From: an uncultured Actinomycetes bacterium
GTDB taxonomy: Bacteria > Actinomycetota > Acidimicrobiia > Acidimicrobiales > SZUA-35
Length of the DNA: 58,753 nt
Direction of reading: 5' to 3'
Assembly: GCA_902826025.1 (NCBI GenBank)
Contig: CADEDH010000042.1
Location: 1 to 58,753 of the forward strand
In this document: positions 8,353 through 17,345 of the stretch, one piece after another
How positions within the stretch are numbered: the first letter of the stretch is position 1
How the letters are laid out: each line of letters opens with the position of its first letter
Position numbers and translations under genes: made by a program
Notes under the pieces: generated by a model
The model's database searches: none
What the model was told of the DNA's origin: nothing
The model's input: only the letters and a program-made list of their open reading frames with translations

Positions 8353-9791
8353 CAGCTCAGGTCGATGTCGGGGTAGAGGGGGAAGCGGGCCAGTAGCTCG
8401 GCGGCGCGCCTGCGGCTCGCTTCGGCGGCGTCGGGGGCCAGTTCGTACCGGGCTTTGGAGGGGCCGGAGCCGGCCGGGGCCGGGCTGGCGGCAGCCAGGA
8501 GGGAGCAGATGATGTCGGCCACTTCGTCCATCTCGGTGACGCCCAGGCCGAGGGTGGTGAGGGCCGGTGTGCCCAGGCGGATGCCGGAGGTGTACCAGGC
8601 GCCGTTGGCGTCGCGGGGAATGGCGTTGCGGTTGGTGACCACGCCCCCGTCGAGCAGGGCGGCCTCGGCTTGGCGGCCGGTGAGCCCGAAGGATGTGGCG
8701 ACGTCGAGCAGGATCAGGTGGTTGTCGGTGCCGCCGGTGACGAGGCGGGCTCCCCGCCGTTGGAGGCCGTCGGCCAGCGCAGCAGCGTTGTCGACGATGC
8801 GGTAAGCGTAGGCCGCGAACTCGGGGCGGGCTGCTTCGGCCAGGGCCACCGCCTTGGCCGCCATCACGTGCGGCATCGGCCCACCAAGGACCATCGGGGT
8901 GCCCTTGTCGACGAACTCGGCCAGCTCGGGCTGGCACAGCACGATCCCGCCCCGCGGCCCCCGGAGCGACTTGTGGGTGGTGGTGGTGACGATCTGGGCG
9001 TGGGGGACGGGGTCGAAGTCGTCCACGAACACCTTGCCGGCCACCAGGCCGGCGAAGTGGGCCATGTCGACCATGAGGGTGGCCCCGACCTCGTCGGCGA
9101 TCTGACGCATGACGGCGAAGTCGATCCGGCGGGGGTAGGCCGAGTAGCCGGCCACGATCACCAGCGGACGGAACTCCCGGGCCAGGCGGGCCACCTCGGT
9201 GTAGTCGAGCCGTTCGGTGGCGGGATCGGTGCCGTAGGACCGCTGGTGGAACATCTTGCCCGAGATGTTGGGCCGGAATCCGTGGGTCAGATGGCCACCG
9301 GCGTCGAGCGACATGCCTAGCAGCCGCTGGTTGCCGAGCGTGTGGCGCAAGCGCTCCCAGCCGGACTCGTCGAGGTCGTTGACGTGACTGACACCGAGGT
9401 CGGCCAGCGTCGGCGCCTCCACCTGGCGGGCCAGGATGGCCCAGTAGGCGACGAGGTTGGCGTCGATGCCGGAATGGGGTTGCACGTAGGCGTGGGGGGC
9501 GCCGAACAGCTGGCGGGCCGCCTCGGCCGCTCGGGCCTCGACGAGGTCGACCACCTCGCAGCCGGCGTAGAAGCGGTGGCCCACAGTGCCTTCGGCGTAC
9601 TTGTCGGACAGCCAGTTGCCCATGGCCAGCAGGGTGGCCGCTGATGCGTAGTTCTCGCTGGCGATGAGCTTCAGCTGGCGGCGCTGGTTGTCGAGCTCAC
9701 CGGCGATGGCCTGGGCGATGACCGGGTCGACGTCGGCGATGATCGACAGCGCGGTGCGGTAGGCGAGGGACTCACGGGTGGACGAGGGCAT
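8352..9791 (-). CDS. glyA: Serine hydroxymethyltransferase
   Basis: A 479-residue PLP enzyme that interconverts serine and glycine and charges tetrahydrofolate with a one-carbon unit in the cytoplasm. Visible motifs are LIASENYAS, the substrate loop at HSGIDAN, and the PLP lysine in [14 protein letters not shown] (Lys274). It is longer than the usual SHMT of about 420 residues and belongs to the long actinobacterial type with extra loops such as [21 protein letters not shown] chose the ATG at 9791 because AGGAGG lies 6 bases upstream; an in-frame start 57 bases earlier falls inside the riboswitch leader. A ZTP riboswitch precedes it and a kinase gene follows with a 1-base overlap. Confidence 0.93.
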   Translation of the reverse strand: MPSSTRESLAYRTALSIIADVDPVIAQAIAGELDNQRRQLKLIASENYASAATLLAMGNWLSDKYAEGTVGHRFYAGCEVVDLVEARAAEAARQLFGAPHAYVQPHSGIDANLVAYWAILARQVEAPTLADLGVSHVNDLDESGWERLRHTLGNQRLLGMSLDAGGHLTHGFRPNISGKMFHQRSYGTDPATERLDYTEVARLAREFRPLVIVAGYSAYPRRIDFAVMRQIADEVGATLMVDMAHFAGLVAGKVFVDDFDPVPHAQIVTTTTHKSLRGPRGGIVLCQPELAEFVDKGTPMVLGGPMPHVMAAKAVALAEAARPEFAAYAYRIVDNAAALADGLQRRGARLVTGGTDNHLILLDVATSFGLTGRQAEAALLDGGVVTNRNAIPRDANGAWYTSGIRLGTPALTTLGLGVTEMDEVADIICSLLAAASPAPAGSGPSKARYELAPDAAEASRRRAAELLARFPLYPDIDLS

Positions 9792-9811
9792 GCCGGGCCT
9801 CCTGGGGAGCG

Positions 9812-9922
9812 GGCGACAGGACAGGGAGTCGGCCCAGGCACTCGGCACTACACCGGGAGAACCCGGTGAGCCGCTCCCCGGTGGTCAGTCCCACCTAACA
9901 GCGCCAGTCACGGCCCGTCGCG
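9812..9922 (-). ncRNA. ZTP (pfl) riboswitch controlling glyA
   Basis: On the minus strand the leader contains the class hallmarks in order: GGGCCGTGACTGGCG, a variable GC-rich stem, the core CCACCGGGGAGCGG, a hairpin, and GTGCCTGGGC. ZTP riboswitches sense ZMP/ZTP, which accumulates when 10-formyl-tetrahydrofolate is short, and switch on glyA, purH or folate genes. The core strand GGGGAGCGG (9871-9879 on the plus strand, complemented) is matched exactly by CCGCTCCCC just before the ribosome site (9804-9812), which suggests an exclusive alternative pairing as the expression platform. A TAGGAT element (9923-9928) just upstream could be the -10 box. Identification is by recalled consensus. Confidence 0.85.
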
Positions 9923-10002
9923 ATCCTACACGGGGAGCGTAGAGACCGGCCGATAGGGCACGTCGGATGATCGGGTCGGCCCGGGAACCGTTCGGGGGCC
10001 GA

Positions 10003-10869
10003 TCACGGCTTGACGGCCTGCCAGGTGAGGATGAACGGTATGCCCTCGAAGGCCTGGGTCACGGCTTCGGGGATGAGGGGATAGACCGGGTTGTCGGCGA
10101 TGGCTGACTCCGGCATCGGGATCTCCCGGCAGTCGACGACGCGCAGATCGGCGCCGGTGATCGCCGCAATGTAGGTGCTGAGCGGGTGGTACAGGTTCCT
10201 CGTGTGGGCCAGCGTCGGTCGGTCAGGTGGTGCTTCCGGATCGGGGAAGAGCGCGGTGCCGCCGATCAGGACGCTGACGGGGTGCAGATCCGACAGCAGC
10301 AGCCACCCGCCCGGCTTGAGCACGCGGGCCATCTCCCGGATCGGCTGATCGAGGCTCGGGGTGTGGGTGAGGGCCAGCGAGCAGGTGACCACATCGAAGC
10401 TCTCGTCGTCGACCGGCAGGGCATCGAAGCGGCCGAGCTCGAATCGGGTGTCGGGCAGCTTGGCCCGGGCCACGTCGAGCATGGCGGCCGACTGATCGAT
10501 CCCGACCACCTCGTAGCCGAGGGTGAGGAGGTGAGCAGCGTGGCGGCCGGTGCCGCAGCCGACGTCGAGTGCTCGCCCCCGGGGCGCGTCGGCGAGGTAG
10601 GCCCGCATCGCCGGTTCTTCGGCCTCGATGGCCGGGTTGGTCGGATTGTCGTAGCTGCTGGCCCACCAGGCGTAGGCGTCTTCGACGTCGTACTCCCGGA
10701 TCGGTATCTCCAGGTTGTTGGGCGGCTCGCCCACCGCCTCGACGATCCGGATGATGTCGTCCAGGCGGGCCCGGACCGCCGACGGGTTCGTGACGCACTG
10801 CCGGAGGGCGCCGAGGCCGGCGATCGCCGTCAGGTACTGGGCCAGGAGCATCGTGTCGGACTCGACCAT
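10003..10869 (-). CDS. Class I SAM-dependent methyltransferase
   Basis: A 288-residue protein. The SAM-binding glycine motif is ALDVGCGTGRHAAHL (about residue 120), followed by the acidic end of strand 2 (VVGIDQSAAML) and LARVLKPGG-like motif III (MARVLKPGGWLLLSDLHP). The fold is the UbiE/COQ5-like methyltransferase type. An N-terminal helical region of about 80 residues (QCVTNPSAVRARLDDIIRI) may shape the substrate site. The frame stays open far upstream, but the methyltransferase homology begins only after the ATG at 10869, with a second ATG at 10851. No ribosome site is obvious. The substrate is unknown, and it has no operon partner. Confidence 0.85.
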   Translation of the reverse strand: MVESDTMLLAQYLTAIAGLGALRQCVTNPSAVRARLDDIIRIVEAVGEPPNNLEIPIREYDVEDAYAWWASSYDNPTNPAIEAEEPAMRAYLADAPRGRALDVGCGTGRHAAHLLTLGYEVVGIDQSAAMLDVARAKLPDTRFELGRFDALPVDDESFDVVTCSLALTHTPSLDQPIREMARVLKPGGWLLLSDLHPVSVLIGGTALFPDPEAPPDRPTLAHTRNLYHPLSTYIAAITGADLRVVDCREIPMPESAIADNPVYPLIPEAVTQAFEGIPFILTWQAVKP

Positions 10870-11175
10870 CCGCCGAGTATGACAAGTCGCTCGCCGGGCG
10901 ATCCGCCAATTCCGTCCGCTGGCCGCTGCGGCCTGACCTACCTCCCGCGAGGGTGGAGGCTGCCCCGAAGGCCGTTGCGGACACGGAGTGAGAAGGCGGC
11001 GGTGGCTTCGGTACGGCCCTCGATGGTGACGCTCACGTTGCCGGCGAGGGGGGAGTGCGACCGTGTGGAGCTCGGTCAGACGGGTCGAGTCCCGCGCCTG
11101 ATGTCCGATGGCCAAGCCGATGGGCTCGGGCCCGTTTCCGGCGCGCCGGTTGTCGGCCCCTGGCATCATCGGGTG
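10870..11175. other. 306-base gap with no convincing gene
   Basis: This divergent intergenic stretch should hold the promoters of the methyltransferase and MOSC genes. One minus-strand frame (11075-10938) reads like protein (SVTIEGRTEATAAFSLRVRN) and ends at TAG, with no start codon in a plausible place. It may be the tail of a lost gene, but the evidence is thin. Confidence 0.3.
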
Positions 11176-11715
11176 ATGGGTCTGGTGATCGCTCTTCATC
11201 GCAGCGAGCGGCATGACTTCTCCAAGCAGACGGTCGACGAGATCGAACTGGTGGCCGGCGTGGGGGTGGCGGGGGACGTGCATGCCGGACCGCGGGTTCA
11301 GCATCGGTCCCGGGTGGCAGCCGATCCCGGTCAACCCAATCTCCGCCAAGTCCATCTCATCGCCAGTGAAGTGCTGGACGCGCTCGCTGAGGCCGGCTTC
11401 GCGGTAGCCCCCGGGGATCTGGGGGAGAATGTCACGACGAGAGGGATCGATCTGCATGCGCTCGGCGTCGGCTCGATCCTCCGTATCGGACAGCAGGCGC
11501 TGGTCGCCGTCACCGGCCTGCGGAACCCTTGCACCCAGATCGACGCATTCCGGTCGGGGCTGCTGAAGCACGTGAGCTACCGGGACGACGCGGGGGAACT
11601 GGTACGGCGAGCGGGGATCATGGGCGTGGTCGTGCTCGGAGGCGTGGTGCGAGGGGGCGACGGGATCGAGATCGGTCGACCGCCCGGACCTCATCGGCCG
11701 CTCGATCGCGTCTGA
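11176..11715 (+). CDS. MOSC domain protein
   Basis: A 179-residue protein covering a complete MOSC (molybdenum cofactor sulfurase C-terminal) beta-barrel. Typical features are GVAGDVHAG near the N-terminus, DLGENVTTRGIDL, and the cysteine in TGLRNPCTQID, the residue proposed to carry sulfur or bind substrate. MOSC proteins bind the molybdenum cofactor or move sulfur; stand-alone ones are mostly uncharacterised and some reduce N-hydroxylated compounds. The frame is open for 1 kb upstream, but that part is a shadow of the opposite-strand methyltransferase; the ATG at 11176 is where homology begins. There are no molybdenum-enzyme genes nearby. Confidence 0.88.
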   Translation: MGLVIALHRSERHDFSKQTVDEIELVAGVGVAGDVHAGPRVQHRSRVAADPGQPNLRQVHLIASEVLDALAEAGFAVAPGDLGENVTTRGIDLHALGVGSILRIGQQALVAVTGLRNPCTQIDAFRSGLLKHVSYRDDAGELVRRAGIMGVVVLGGVVRGGDGIEIGRPPGPHRPLDRV

Positions 11716-11965
11716 GGCCACACTGACCGGCTCACGATCCTCTGTCACCTCCGCTATGGGGCTCGGGCCTCTCGCCGGCTGGCGGATGCGGCGCTCAGCG
11801 GCCGAGCCGCCGCCGTCTATCCGGAAGGGAGGGAGCAGCCCACAGCTTCCTGGCCGCCTTTCCCGCCCCCTGACTCGGCGGGAGCGCCGCTCCGGCTGGC
11901 CTGTACCCACTCGGATCTTCTCGGTGGCCCCGCCACGCTGAGGAGGCCAGGCATAGGATTCGCTG

Positions 11966-12427
11966 ATGGCGCTCCGTCGGGCCACGGCTGAGGATCTGGA
12001 TGCGATCGTGGCGTTGTCGAGTGAGGTCCGGGACCGCCTGCAGGCTCTGGAGCCGGTCTTCTGGCGGCGGCATCCCGAGGCGGATGTCAACCAACGAGGC
12101 TGGTTCTCGGTTCTCCTGGCCGACGAGGCGCACCATGTGGTCGTCAGCATCGGCCCCGACGGTGCGGCGGAAGGCTTCGCCATCGCACGGGCGATGGACG
12201 CCCCGCCCGTGTTCGACGCCGGGGGTCGGACGTGCATGGTCGACGATCTGGTGTGGCGGAGCGCCGAGATGGCCGATGCGCTGCTCACCGATATTCGTCG
12301 CTGGGCGGTCACGAAAGGCTGTTCCCAGCTGGTTGTCGTCTGCCCGGCCGGCGACAGCGGGCGTCGATCGCTGTTGGGGCGGGCGGGCCTGCACCCGACA
12401 TCGGAATGGTGGACCGGGCCGGTCTGA
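11966..12427 (+). CDS. GNAT-family acetyltransferase
   Basis: A 153-residue protein with the outline of a GNAT N-acetyltransferase: an N-terminal strand MALRRATAEDLDAIVAL, a central strand CMVDDLVWRS, then a helix and the acetyl-CoA region, closing with QLVVVCPAGDSGRRSLLGRAGL and a final strand (TSEWWTG). The usual Q/R-x-x-G-x-G/A pyrophosphate loop is poorly conserved, so activity is uncertain. The start has AGGA about 8 bases upstream. It converges on the next gene with a 17-base gap. The roughly 250 bases upstream (11716-11965) hold nothing recognisable except this gene's promoter space. The substrate is unknown. Confidence 0.72.
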   Translation: MALRRATAEDLDAIVALSSEVRDRLQALEPVFWRRHPEADVNQRGWFSVLLADEAHHVVVSIGPDGAAEGFAIARAMDAPPVFDAGGRTCMVDDLVWRSAEMADALLTDIRRWAVTKGCSQLVVVCPAGDSGRRSLLGRAGLHPTSEWWTGPV

Positions 12428-12444
12428 GCCCGGCGGCAGCGGGG

Positions 12445-13137
12445 TCAGCGGCGTCGGCAGGTGTAGGCGGCGTAGATCGACGCTCGGACCTCTCGTTCCA
12501 CGATCTCGAACCCGGTCTGCTCCAGCATCGGTTCGAGCAGCCAGGTGAAGGTGCTGAACTCCGATCGCAGGTGCTCGGCGAGGTCGGTGGCGGTGTAACC
12601 CTGGGCCGGGTCCTCGACGGCCCGAGCCATCCACGCCTCGATCGTGGTTTCGAGCTGGTCGGGGGCCGCATCGAGGACCAGGTCCCGTAGCCGGAAGATG
12701 CCGCCCGGTCGGAGCAGGGCCGCTACCTGCCGTAGGGCGACGACCTTCCAGAGGTCGGGAAGCTGGTGTAGGGCGTTGCGGCTGTAGGCGAAGTCGGCTG
12801 GTTCGCCTGTGTGGCGATAGGAGAGGAATCCAGCTTCGATGGCCGTGACGTTGACGGCCTGCTCCGTGGTCAACCGGTGGCGCAGCCGGGCCAGCATCGC
12901 CGGCGAGGGATCGACGGCGATGACCGAGCCGGCGATCCGGGCGGCGGCGAGGGTGAACGATCCTGTTCCGGCCCCGAGGTCGACGACCGTCGAGGTCTCG
13001 TTCAACCCGTGGCTGCGCAGCGTGTCGATGTCGTCGGTCGGGTCGACCTGCGCCTTGGCGTCGTAGCCAGCCACGTAGGCGGGATCCAGATGCTCGGCTC
13101 CGGCCGTGCGAAGTTCGTCCAACCACCAGCTCGTCAT
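12445..13137 (-). CDS. Class I SAM-dependent methyltransferase
   Basis: A 230-residue methyltransferase. Motif I is VVDLGAGTGSFTLAAA, the acidic strand-2 end is VIAVDPSPAML, and the post-I and III region is FAYSRNALHQLPDLWKVVAL followed by LLRPGGIFRLRDLV. The C-terminal part (EHLRSEFSTFTWLLEPMLEQTGFEIVE) is a substrate-lid type seen in small-molecule methyltransferases. Translation is taken from the ATG at 13137, where homology starts; a longer frame upstream reads into low-complexity Ser/Pro sequence. It lies 76 bases downstream of a second methyltransferase gene on the same strand, and the two may form an operon. The substrate is unknown. Confidence 0.85.
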   Translation of the reverse strand: MTSWWLDELRTAGAEHLDPAYVAGYDAKAQVDPTDDIDTLRSHGLNETSTVVDLGAGTGSFTLAAARIAGSVIAVDPSPAMLARLRHRLTTEQAVNVTAIEAGFLSYRHTGEPADFAYSRNALHQLPDLWKVVALRQVAALLRPGGIFRLRDLVLDAAPDQLETTIEAWMARAVEDPAQGYTATDLAEHLRSEFSTFTWLLEPMLEQTGFEIVEREVRASIYAAYTCRRR

Positions 13138-13213
13138 GCCGACAGCCTGGCTGGCCCAACGCGAGATTGCATCGGGTTTCCAAAGGCATCCCTCGCTGGA
13201 GCTCGAGCTCGAA

Positions 13214-14065
13214 TCAGCGGGTGCCGGATCCCACGAGGAGCTCGCACGGGCCCACGAAGCCCTGGGCGGTTTCGAAGCGGGTGAGGGCCCGGCGAATGTC
13301 CTCCCACACCTCCTCACGCTGGTCGGGGGGTACCGAGGCGAGCATCTGGTGCAGGGCGCCGAACGACTCCCGTTCGAAGGCCACGCACTCGGCAGCTGAG
13401 GCCAGGCGGAGGGGGGCTTCGATCACCTCCACCGTGACATCCTGGAACCCGGCCGCCGCCAACTCGGCCTCCAACACACCAGGGCCGCCCAGGCTGAACG
13501 GACCCGGCTGGCCCGGCTGCGGCGGCCGAAGTTGGGCCCGGTCCCGGATGATCGAGACCGGCAGGGAGAAGAACTCGTTGCGATCGGGCGTGGAGTAGAC
13601 GACGGCCGCCAGCCGGCCTCCGGGGCGAAGCGCCTGGTACATGCCGGCCAGAGCCCGTTGCCGGTCCGGGAAGTAGATCAGCCCGACCCGGGAGATGACG
13701 GCGTCGAAGGGCTGCGACGCCAGGCCGTCGAGCGCTTCACCGTCGGCCTCCAGAACGTCGATGTTGGTCAGGGCGGCCTCAGCGGCGGCCCGGGCGGCGT
13801 AGGACAGGATCCTGGGGGAGATGTCGGTGGCCACCACCCGGCCCCCGGGCCCGACCCGGCGGGCGGCGGCGATGCTCTGACCGCCCGCCCCGGCGGCCAC
13901 GTCGAGCACGCGACTGGAGCGCGTCACGCCGGCGGCGTCGAGCATGCGCTCGGTGGCCCCGCCGAGCCACACCTCCAGGGTCGGGCCCCACCGGTGCCAC
14001 GCCTCGGCTGCGTCCTCCCACTGCTGGCGGGTGGTGATCTTGTACTGGCTCGGGTCGAAGGTCAT
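13214..14065 (-). CDS. Class I SAM-dependent methyltransferase
   Basis: A 283-residue methyltransferase. Motif I is VLDVAAGAGGQSIAAA, followed by VVATDISPRIL and the motif III region ALRPGGRLAAVVYS. The N-terminus TTRQQWEDAAEAWHRWGPTLE is typical of a ubiquinone/menaquinone-biosynthesis-like group of actinobacterial methyltransferases with broad small-molecule substrates. A GGGAG ribosome site lies 7 bases before the ATG. It is divergent from the large LuxR-type regulator and upstream of another methyltransferase on the same strand. Its actual substrate is unknown; the regulator next door is a candidate controller. Confidence 0.88.
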   Translation of the reverse strand: MTFDPSQYKITTRQQWEDAAEAWHRWGPTLEVWLGGATERMLDAAGVTRSSRVLDVAAGAGGQSIAAARRVGPGGRVVATDISPRILSYAARAAAEAALTNIDVLEADGEALDGLASQPFDAVISRVGLIYFPDRQRALAGMYQALRPGGRLAAVVYSTPDRNEFFSLPVSIIRDRAQLRPPQPGQPGPFSLGGPGVLEAELAAAGFQDVTVEVIEAPLRLASAAECVAFERESFGALHQMLASVPPDQREEVWEDIRRALTRFETAQGFVGPCELLVGSGTR

Positions 14066-14214
14066 CGGTCGCTCCCGTTCGTCGTGGTCCCGTTCCCATC
14101 AGACTGACCGCCGCCGCCGACGTGGGCATCCGTGGCCACCACGCGTTCTGGTCTCCGTGGCGGCCACCGAAACAGGGGAGACAGCGGGGGGAGGGGGCAC
14201 GATACTGGCTGGTG

Positions 14215-16926
14215 ATGGTGCGTCGAAGCCCAGGTTCGACCCTGGTGACCAAGCGCGAACGTGAGGTGCTGGCCCTGGTGGCCGCTCACCTGACGAACCG
14301 CCAGATCGGCGACGAGCTGTACCTGTCGGTCCGGACCGTCGAGGCTCACGTGTCGTCGTTGATGCGCAAGCTCGGGGTCGGCGACCGCCGCAGCCTGGCC
14401 CGCCGGGCTGACGCGGTGCTGGCTCCACCCCCTGACGAGGTCAGCGGCCGCTGGCCCGATCCACTCACCGGATTCGTCGGGCGGGAAACCGAACGCCAAG
14501 CGCTGATCGAGATGATCCAGGTCCACCGGCTGGTGACGGTGACCGGGCCGGGCGGAGCGGGCAAGACCCGGCTGACCTTGGAGGTGGCCCGGGAGGTGGC
14601 GCCGGCGTGTCCCGACGACGGATGGTTCGTCGACCTGACCCCTGTCACCGACCCTGAGCTGGTCATGGCCGCGGTGGCGGCAGTCGTGGGGGTGGCCGAG
14701 CCTCAGGGGGCCACCATGACCGAGGCCGTGATCGCCGCCCTCGTGGGCCGGCAGGCGATCCTGGTGCTCGACAACTGCGAGCACGTGCTGTCGGGGGTGA
14801 TTCCCTGTGTCGACCGTCTTCTGGCCGCCTGCCCTTCGCTGCGGATCGTGGCCACCAGCCGCGTCCGCCTGGGCCCTCCCTACGAGTGGGTCTATCCGGT
14901 GGCCGGGCTTTCCGTGACCGACGACGGCGGCGATGCAGTGACCCTCTTCCTCGAACGGGTCCGGGCCGCCGGCGGGCCGGCGTCGCCCGACCGGCAACAG
15001 GCGGCGGCCCTGTGCCGGGCCCTGGACGGTATGGCCCTGGCCATCGAGCTGGCCGCCGCCCGGTATCAGTCGCTCGGCCTGGACGGGCTGCTCGCCGGGC
15101 TCGGCCAACGACTCCGGTTCCTCGACATCGGTGGACCGCCGGGCGATCGACATCGATCGTTGCGTGACGCCATCTCCTGGAGCTACGACCTCCTACCCGA
15201 CCACGAGCAGGAACTGCTCAACGCCGTTTCGGTCTTCGCGTCCTGGTTCGACGTGGCGGCGGCCACGGCGGTGGCCGTGCCGGCGTGGTCGGTGGCCGAG
15301 CTGGCCGATGGTCTGGCCCACCTGGCTGAACACCATCTGCTGGTTCCGGCGCCGGGGCAACCCACGCGCTACCGGGTGCTGGAGACGATCCGGCAATTCG
15401 GCGCCGAGCGACTCGAGGAACGAGGCCAGCAGGCCGCCGTGCTCCTCAGGCATCAGCGCTGGTGCGCCGCCCAACTGAGCGAACTGGCGGCCGGCCCACA
15501 CGACCCGGTCTGGTGCGACCGATTCGACCGGGCTGCGGTGGAGGCCGGGGCGGCCGTGAGCGGGGCGGTGGACCAGCGCCAGGACGAGGTGGTGGTCGCC
15601 CTGGCTGAAACCCTGGCTGAGTTGCTGTTCCTCCGGGGTCGACCGGCCGAGGCCCAACGACGGTACGAGCAGGCGGCCGGATATGCCTCGGCCGAGGCGG
15701 AGCGGGCCCGGCTGAAGCGTCTGGCCGCAGGGGCGGCCGCCAGCCGGATGGTGGGCAACGACGCCCTCCGGCTGCTGGGCGAGGCGGCAGCTCACGCCGT
15801 GGCCGCCGGCGACCGGGCCGGAGCGGCGACCGACCTGGCCTGGACCGCCATCCACATCCGCCGCTCTCCGGGCATCATCGCCGTCCAACCCGAGGCCGGC
15901 ACCGACGATCGCGCCCTCGACCGGGCTCGGACCCTGGCCTCGGGGTCTCCGCCGGCCGAAGTCGCCATCGCCGCGGCCGCCACCACGCGGTCGGCCACCG
16001 TCGCCGAGGTCACCCTGGCCGCCGAATCGGCCATCGCCGCCGAGGCACCGCTCCTGGCCTGCGTGGCCCTCGACACCCTGGTCACGATCCACGTGGTGGC
16101 CAACGATCTGAACCTCGCTCGCGACGTGGTGAACCGCCGCGACGAGCTGCTGGCCAGGGTCCCGCTCGACGCCATGAGCGGCTACGAGTACAACGACCAC
16201 CTGCTCATGGCGTCAGAGATCCATCTCGCCGCCGGCGACCTGGCCGGAGCCGGCCGCTACGCCGACCGGTTGGCCAGCTTGCCCTGCTACCGCGACCAAG
16301 ACCATCTCGCCCTGGCTCGCCGGATCAAGGTCGACGCCTTGGCCGGCGACCTGGCTACCGCGGCGGAAGGGGGTGACCGGTTCCTGGCGTCGTGGCAGCG
16401 GGCCGGCCAACCGGTGGCCATGAACCTGAACGTGACGACCTACGCCCTGGCCATGACGCACGGGCTGCTGGGCGACGACGACAACCGGGCCCTCTGGCTG
16501 GGCATCACCGCCAGCCTCATCCCCGACCCGGCCAATCTGGCCGATTGCACCACCGGTTGGGCCCCCACCTTCGATGCCCTGGTGGCGCTGGAACGAGGGC
16601 GGCCGGAGGAGGCCGCGGAGCGGCTCTCGGCCGACATCGACGACCCTGCGCTGTGGGCCAGGTTCAACGCCGCCCTATGGCGGCCGTGGTACGCCGCGGC
16701 CTGGGCCGAGGCGGCTGTCCTGGCTGGCCACCGCCACGTTCAGGACCGCCTCGATCGGGCATCGCTCGCCGTTGGCCAGAACCCGGTGGCCGCCCGACTC
16801 GTCGACCGGGCTCGGGCCCTGGCCCAGGGCGACGAGGAGGGCCTCGAGCGCGCCGGCTCGGCCCTGACTCGGCTGGGCTGCCGCTACCAGGCTCGCCGTA
16901 CCCGGCAGCTGATCCGACGGGCCTGA
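14215..16926 (+). CDS. LuxR-type STAND regulator (HTH, NB-ARC ATPase, TPR-like)
   Basis: A protein of about 903 residues. Unusually, the LuxR helix-turn-helix is at the N-terminus (TKREREVLALVAAHLTNRQI...SVRTVEAHVSSLMRKL, residues 10-60). It is followed by a P-loop ATPase with Walker A GPGGAGKT (residues 111-118) and Walker B ILVLDNCEH, a helical arm with AIELAAAR, and a long C-terminal helical repeat region that is TPR-like. STAND proteins bind a ligand through the repeats, exchange ADP for ATP and oligomerise to activate transcription. I take the ATG at 14215; the frame is open to 14122 but those residues do not look conserved. The divergent methyltransferase genes are likely targets, which is inference. 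Confidence 0.87.
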   Translation: MVRRSPGSTLVTKREREVLALVAAHLTNRQIGDELYLSVRTVEAHVSSLMRKLGVGDRRSLARRADAVLAPPPDEVSGRWPDPLTGFVGRETERQALIEMIQVHRLVTVTGPGGAGKTRLTLEVAREVAPACPDDGWFVDLTPVTDPELVMAAVAAVVGVAEPQGATMTEAVIAALVGRQAILVLDNCEHVLSGVIPCVDRLLAACPSLRIVATSRVRLGPPYEWVYPVAGLSVTDDGGDAVTLFLERVRAAGGPASPDRQQAAALCRALDGMALAIELAAARYQSLGLDGLLAGLGQRLRFLDIGGPPGDRHRSLRDAISWSYDLLPDHEQELLNAVSVFASWFDVAAATAVAVPAWSVAELADGLAHLAEHHLLVPAPGQPTRYRVLETIRQFGAERLEERGQQAAVLLRHQRWCAAQLSELAAGPHDPVWCDRFDRAAVEAGAAVSGAVDQRQDEVVVALAETLAELLFLRGRPAEAQRRYEQAAGYASAEAERARLKRLAAGAAASRMVGNDALRLLGEAAAHAVAAGDRAGAATDLAWTAIHIRRSPGIIAVQPEAGTDDRALDRARTLASGSPPAEVAIAAAATTRSATVAEVTLAAESAIAAEAPLLACVALDTLVTIHVVANDLNLARDVVNRRDELLARVPLDAMSGYEYNDHLLMASEIHLAAGDLAGAGRYADRLASLPCYRDQDHLALARRIKVDALAGDLATAAEGGDRFLASWQRAGQPVAMNLNVTTYALAMTHGLLGDDDNRALWLGITASLIPDPANLADCTTGWAPTFDALVALERGRPEEAAERLSADIDDPALWARFNAALWRPWYAAAWAEAAVLAGHRHVQDRLDRASLAVGQNPVAARLVDRARALAQGDEEGLERAGSALTRLGCRYQARRTRQLIRRA

Positions 16927-16979
16927 CGGAGACCCCGGTCAGACGTCTGCTGGCCGATCACTGATCCGGTGGCCGCCGC

Positions 16980-17345
16980 TGGTACCGTCACATCGAGTTG
17001 TTCGACCTGGCTCGGTAGCCTCCGGATCTTCCGCTACGAGACCACCGCTGGCGCAACGGTGTCATCCCCGACGCCGACCGGGCCACCGCCACCACGACCC
17101 TGGAGATGGCGCCGGTCGATATCCAGCGGCTGCTCGAGCTGGTGCCGGAGGTGCCCACACCGGTTTGGGGGAGAGACGGCCTCGATGCCGGCGAGATGTG
17201 GAACTCGAACTCGGTCACCTCGTGGGTCCTCCACCGGGTCGGCGTCGCCACCGCCGGATTGGGGCCGCCGGCTGGCGGCCGGGCCCCCGGTTGGAACGCC
17301 GGTCTGGTCGTGGCGGCCGCCGGCGGGCGTCAGCTCATGCCGTGA
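16980..17345 (+). pseudogene. Remnant of a conserved actinobacterial hypothetical gene
   Basis: In one frame the plus strand reads GGRRWYRHIELFDLAR, then a TAG (17016-17018), then PPDLPLRDHRWRNGVIPDAD, and stays open to 17345 with EMWNSNSVTSWVLHRVG and PPAGGRAPGWNAGLVVA near the end. The last motifs match a family of conserved actinobacterial proteins of unknown function. The N-terminal part is missing, a stop interrupts the frame, and the only ATG (17106) would give 79 residues. The 5' end butts against the regulator gene. It overlaps the SRPBCC gene on the other strand by 16 bases. I read it as a decayed gene; a short functional protein from 17106 is possible but less likely. Confidence 0.5.

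Noticed and set aside
7468..8937. 489-codon version of the kinase gene
   Set aside because: The first 195 codons overlap glyA and are Arg/His/Pro-rich shadow; the real start overlaps the glyA stop by one base.
10003..12312. Very long minus-strand frame of 769 codons
   Set aside because: Only the part from 10869 downward has methyltransferase features; the upstream part is low-complexity Arg/Pro-rich shadow of the MOSC and GNAT genes on the other strand.
14230..14250. tRNA-like T-arm sequence (CCAGGTTCGACCCTGG)
   Set aside because: It lies inside the LuxR-type coding sequence, and no acceptor, D or anticodon arm can be built around it.
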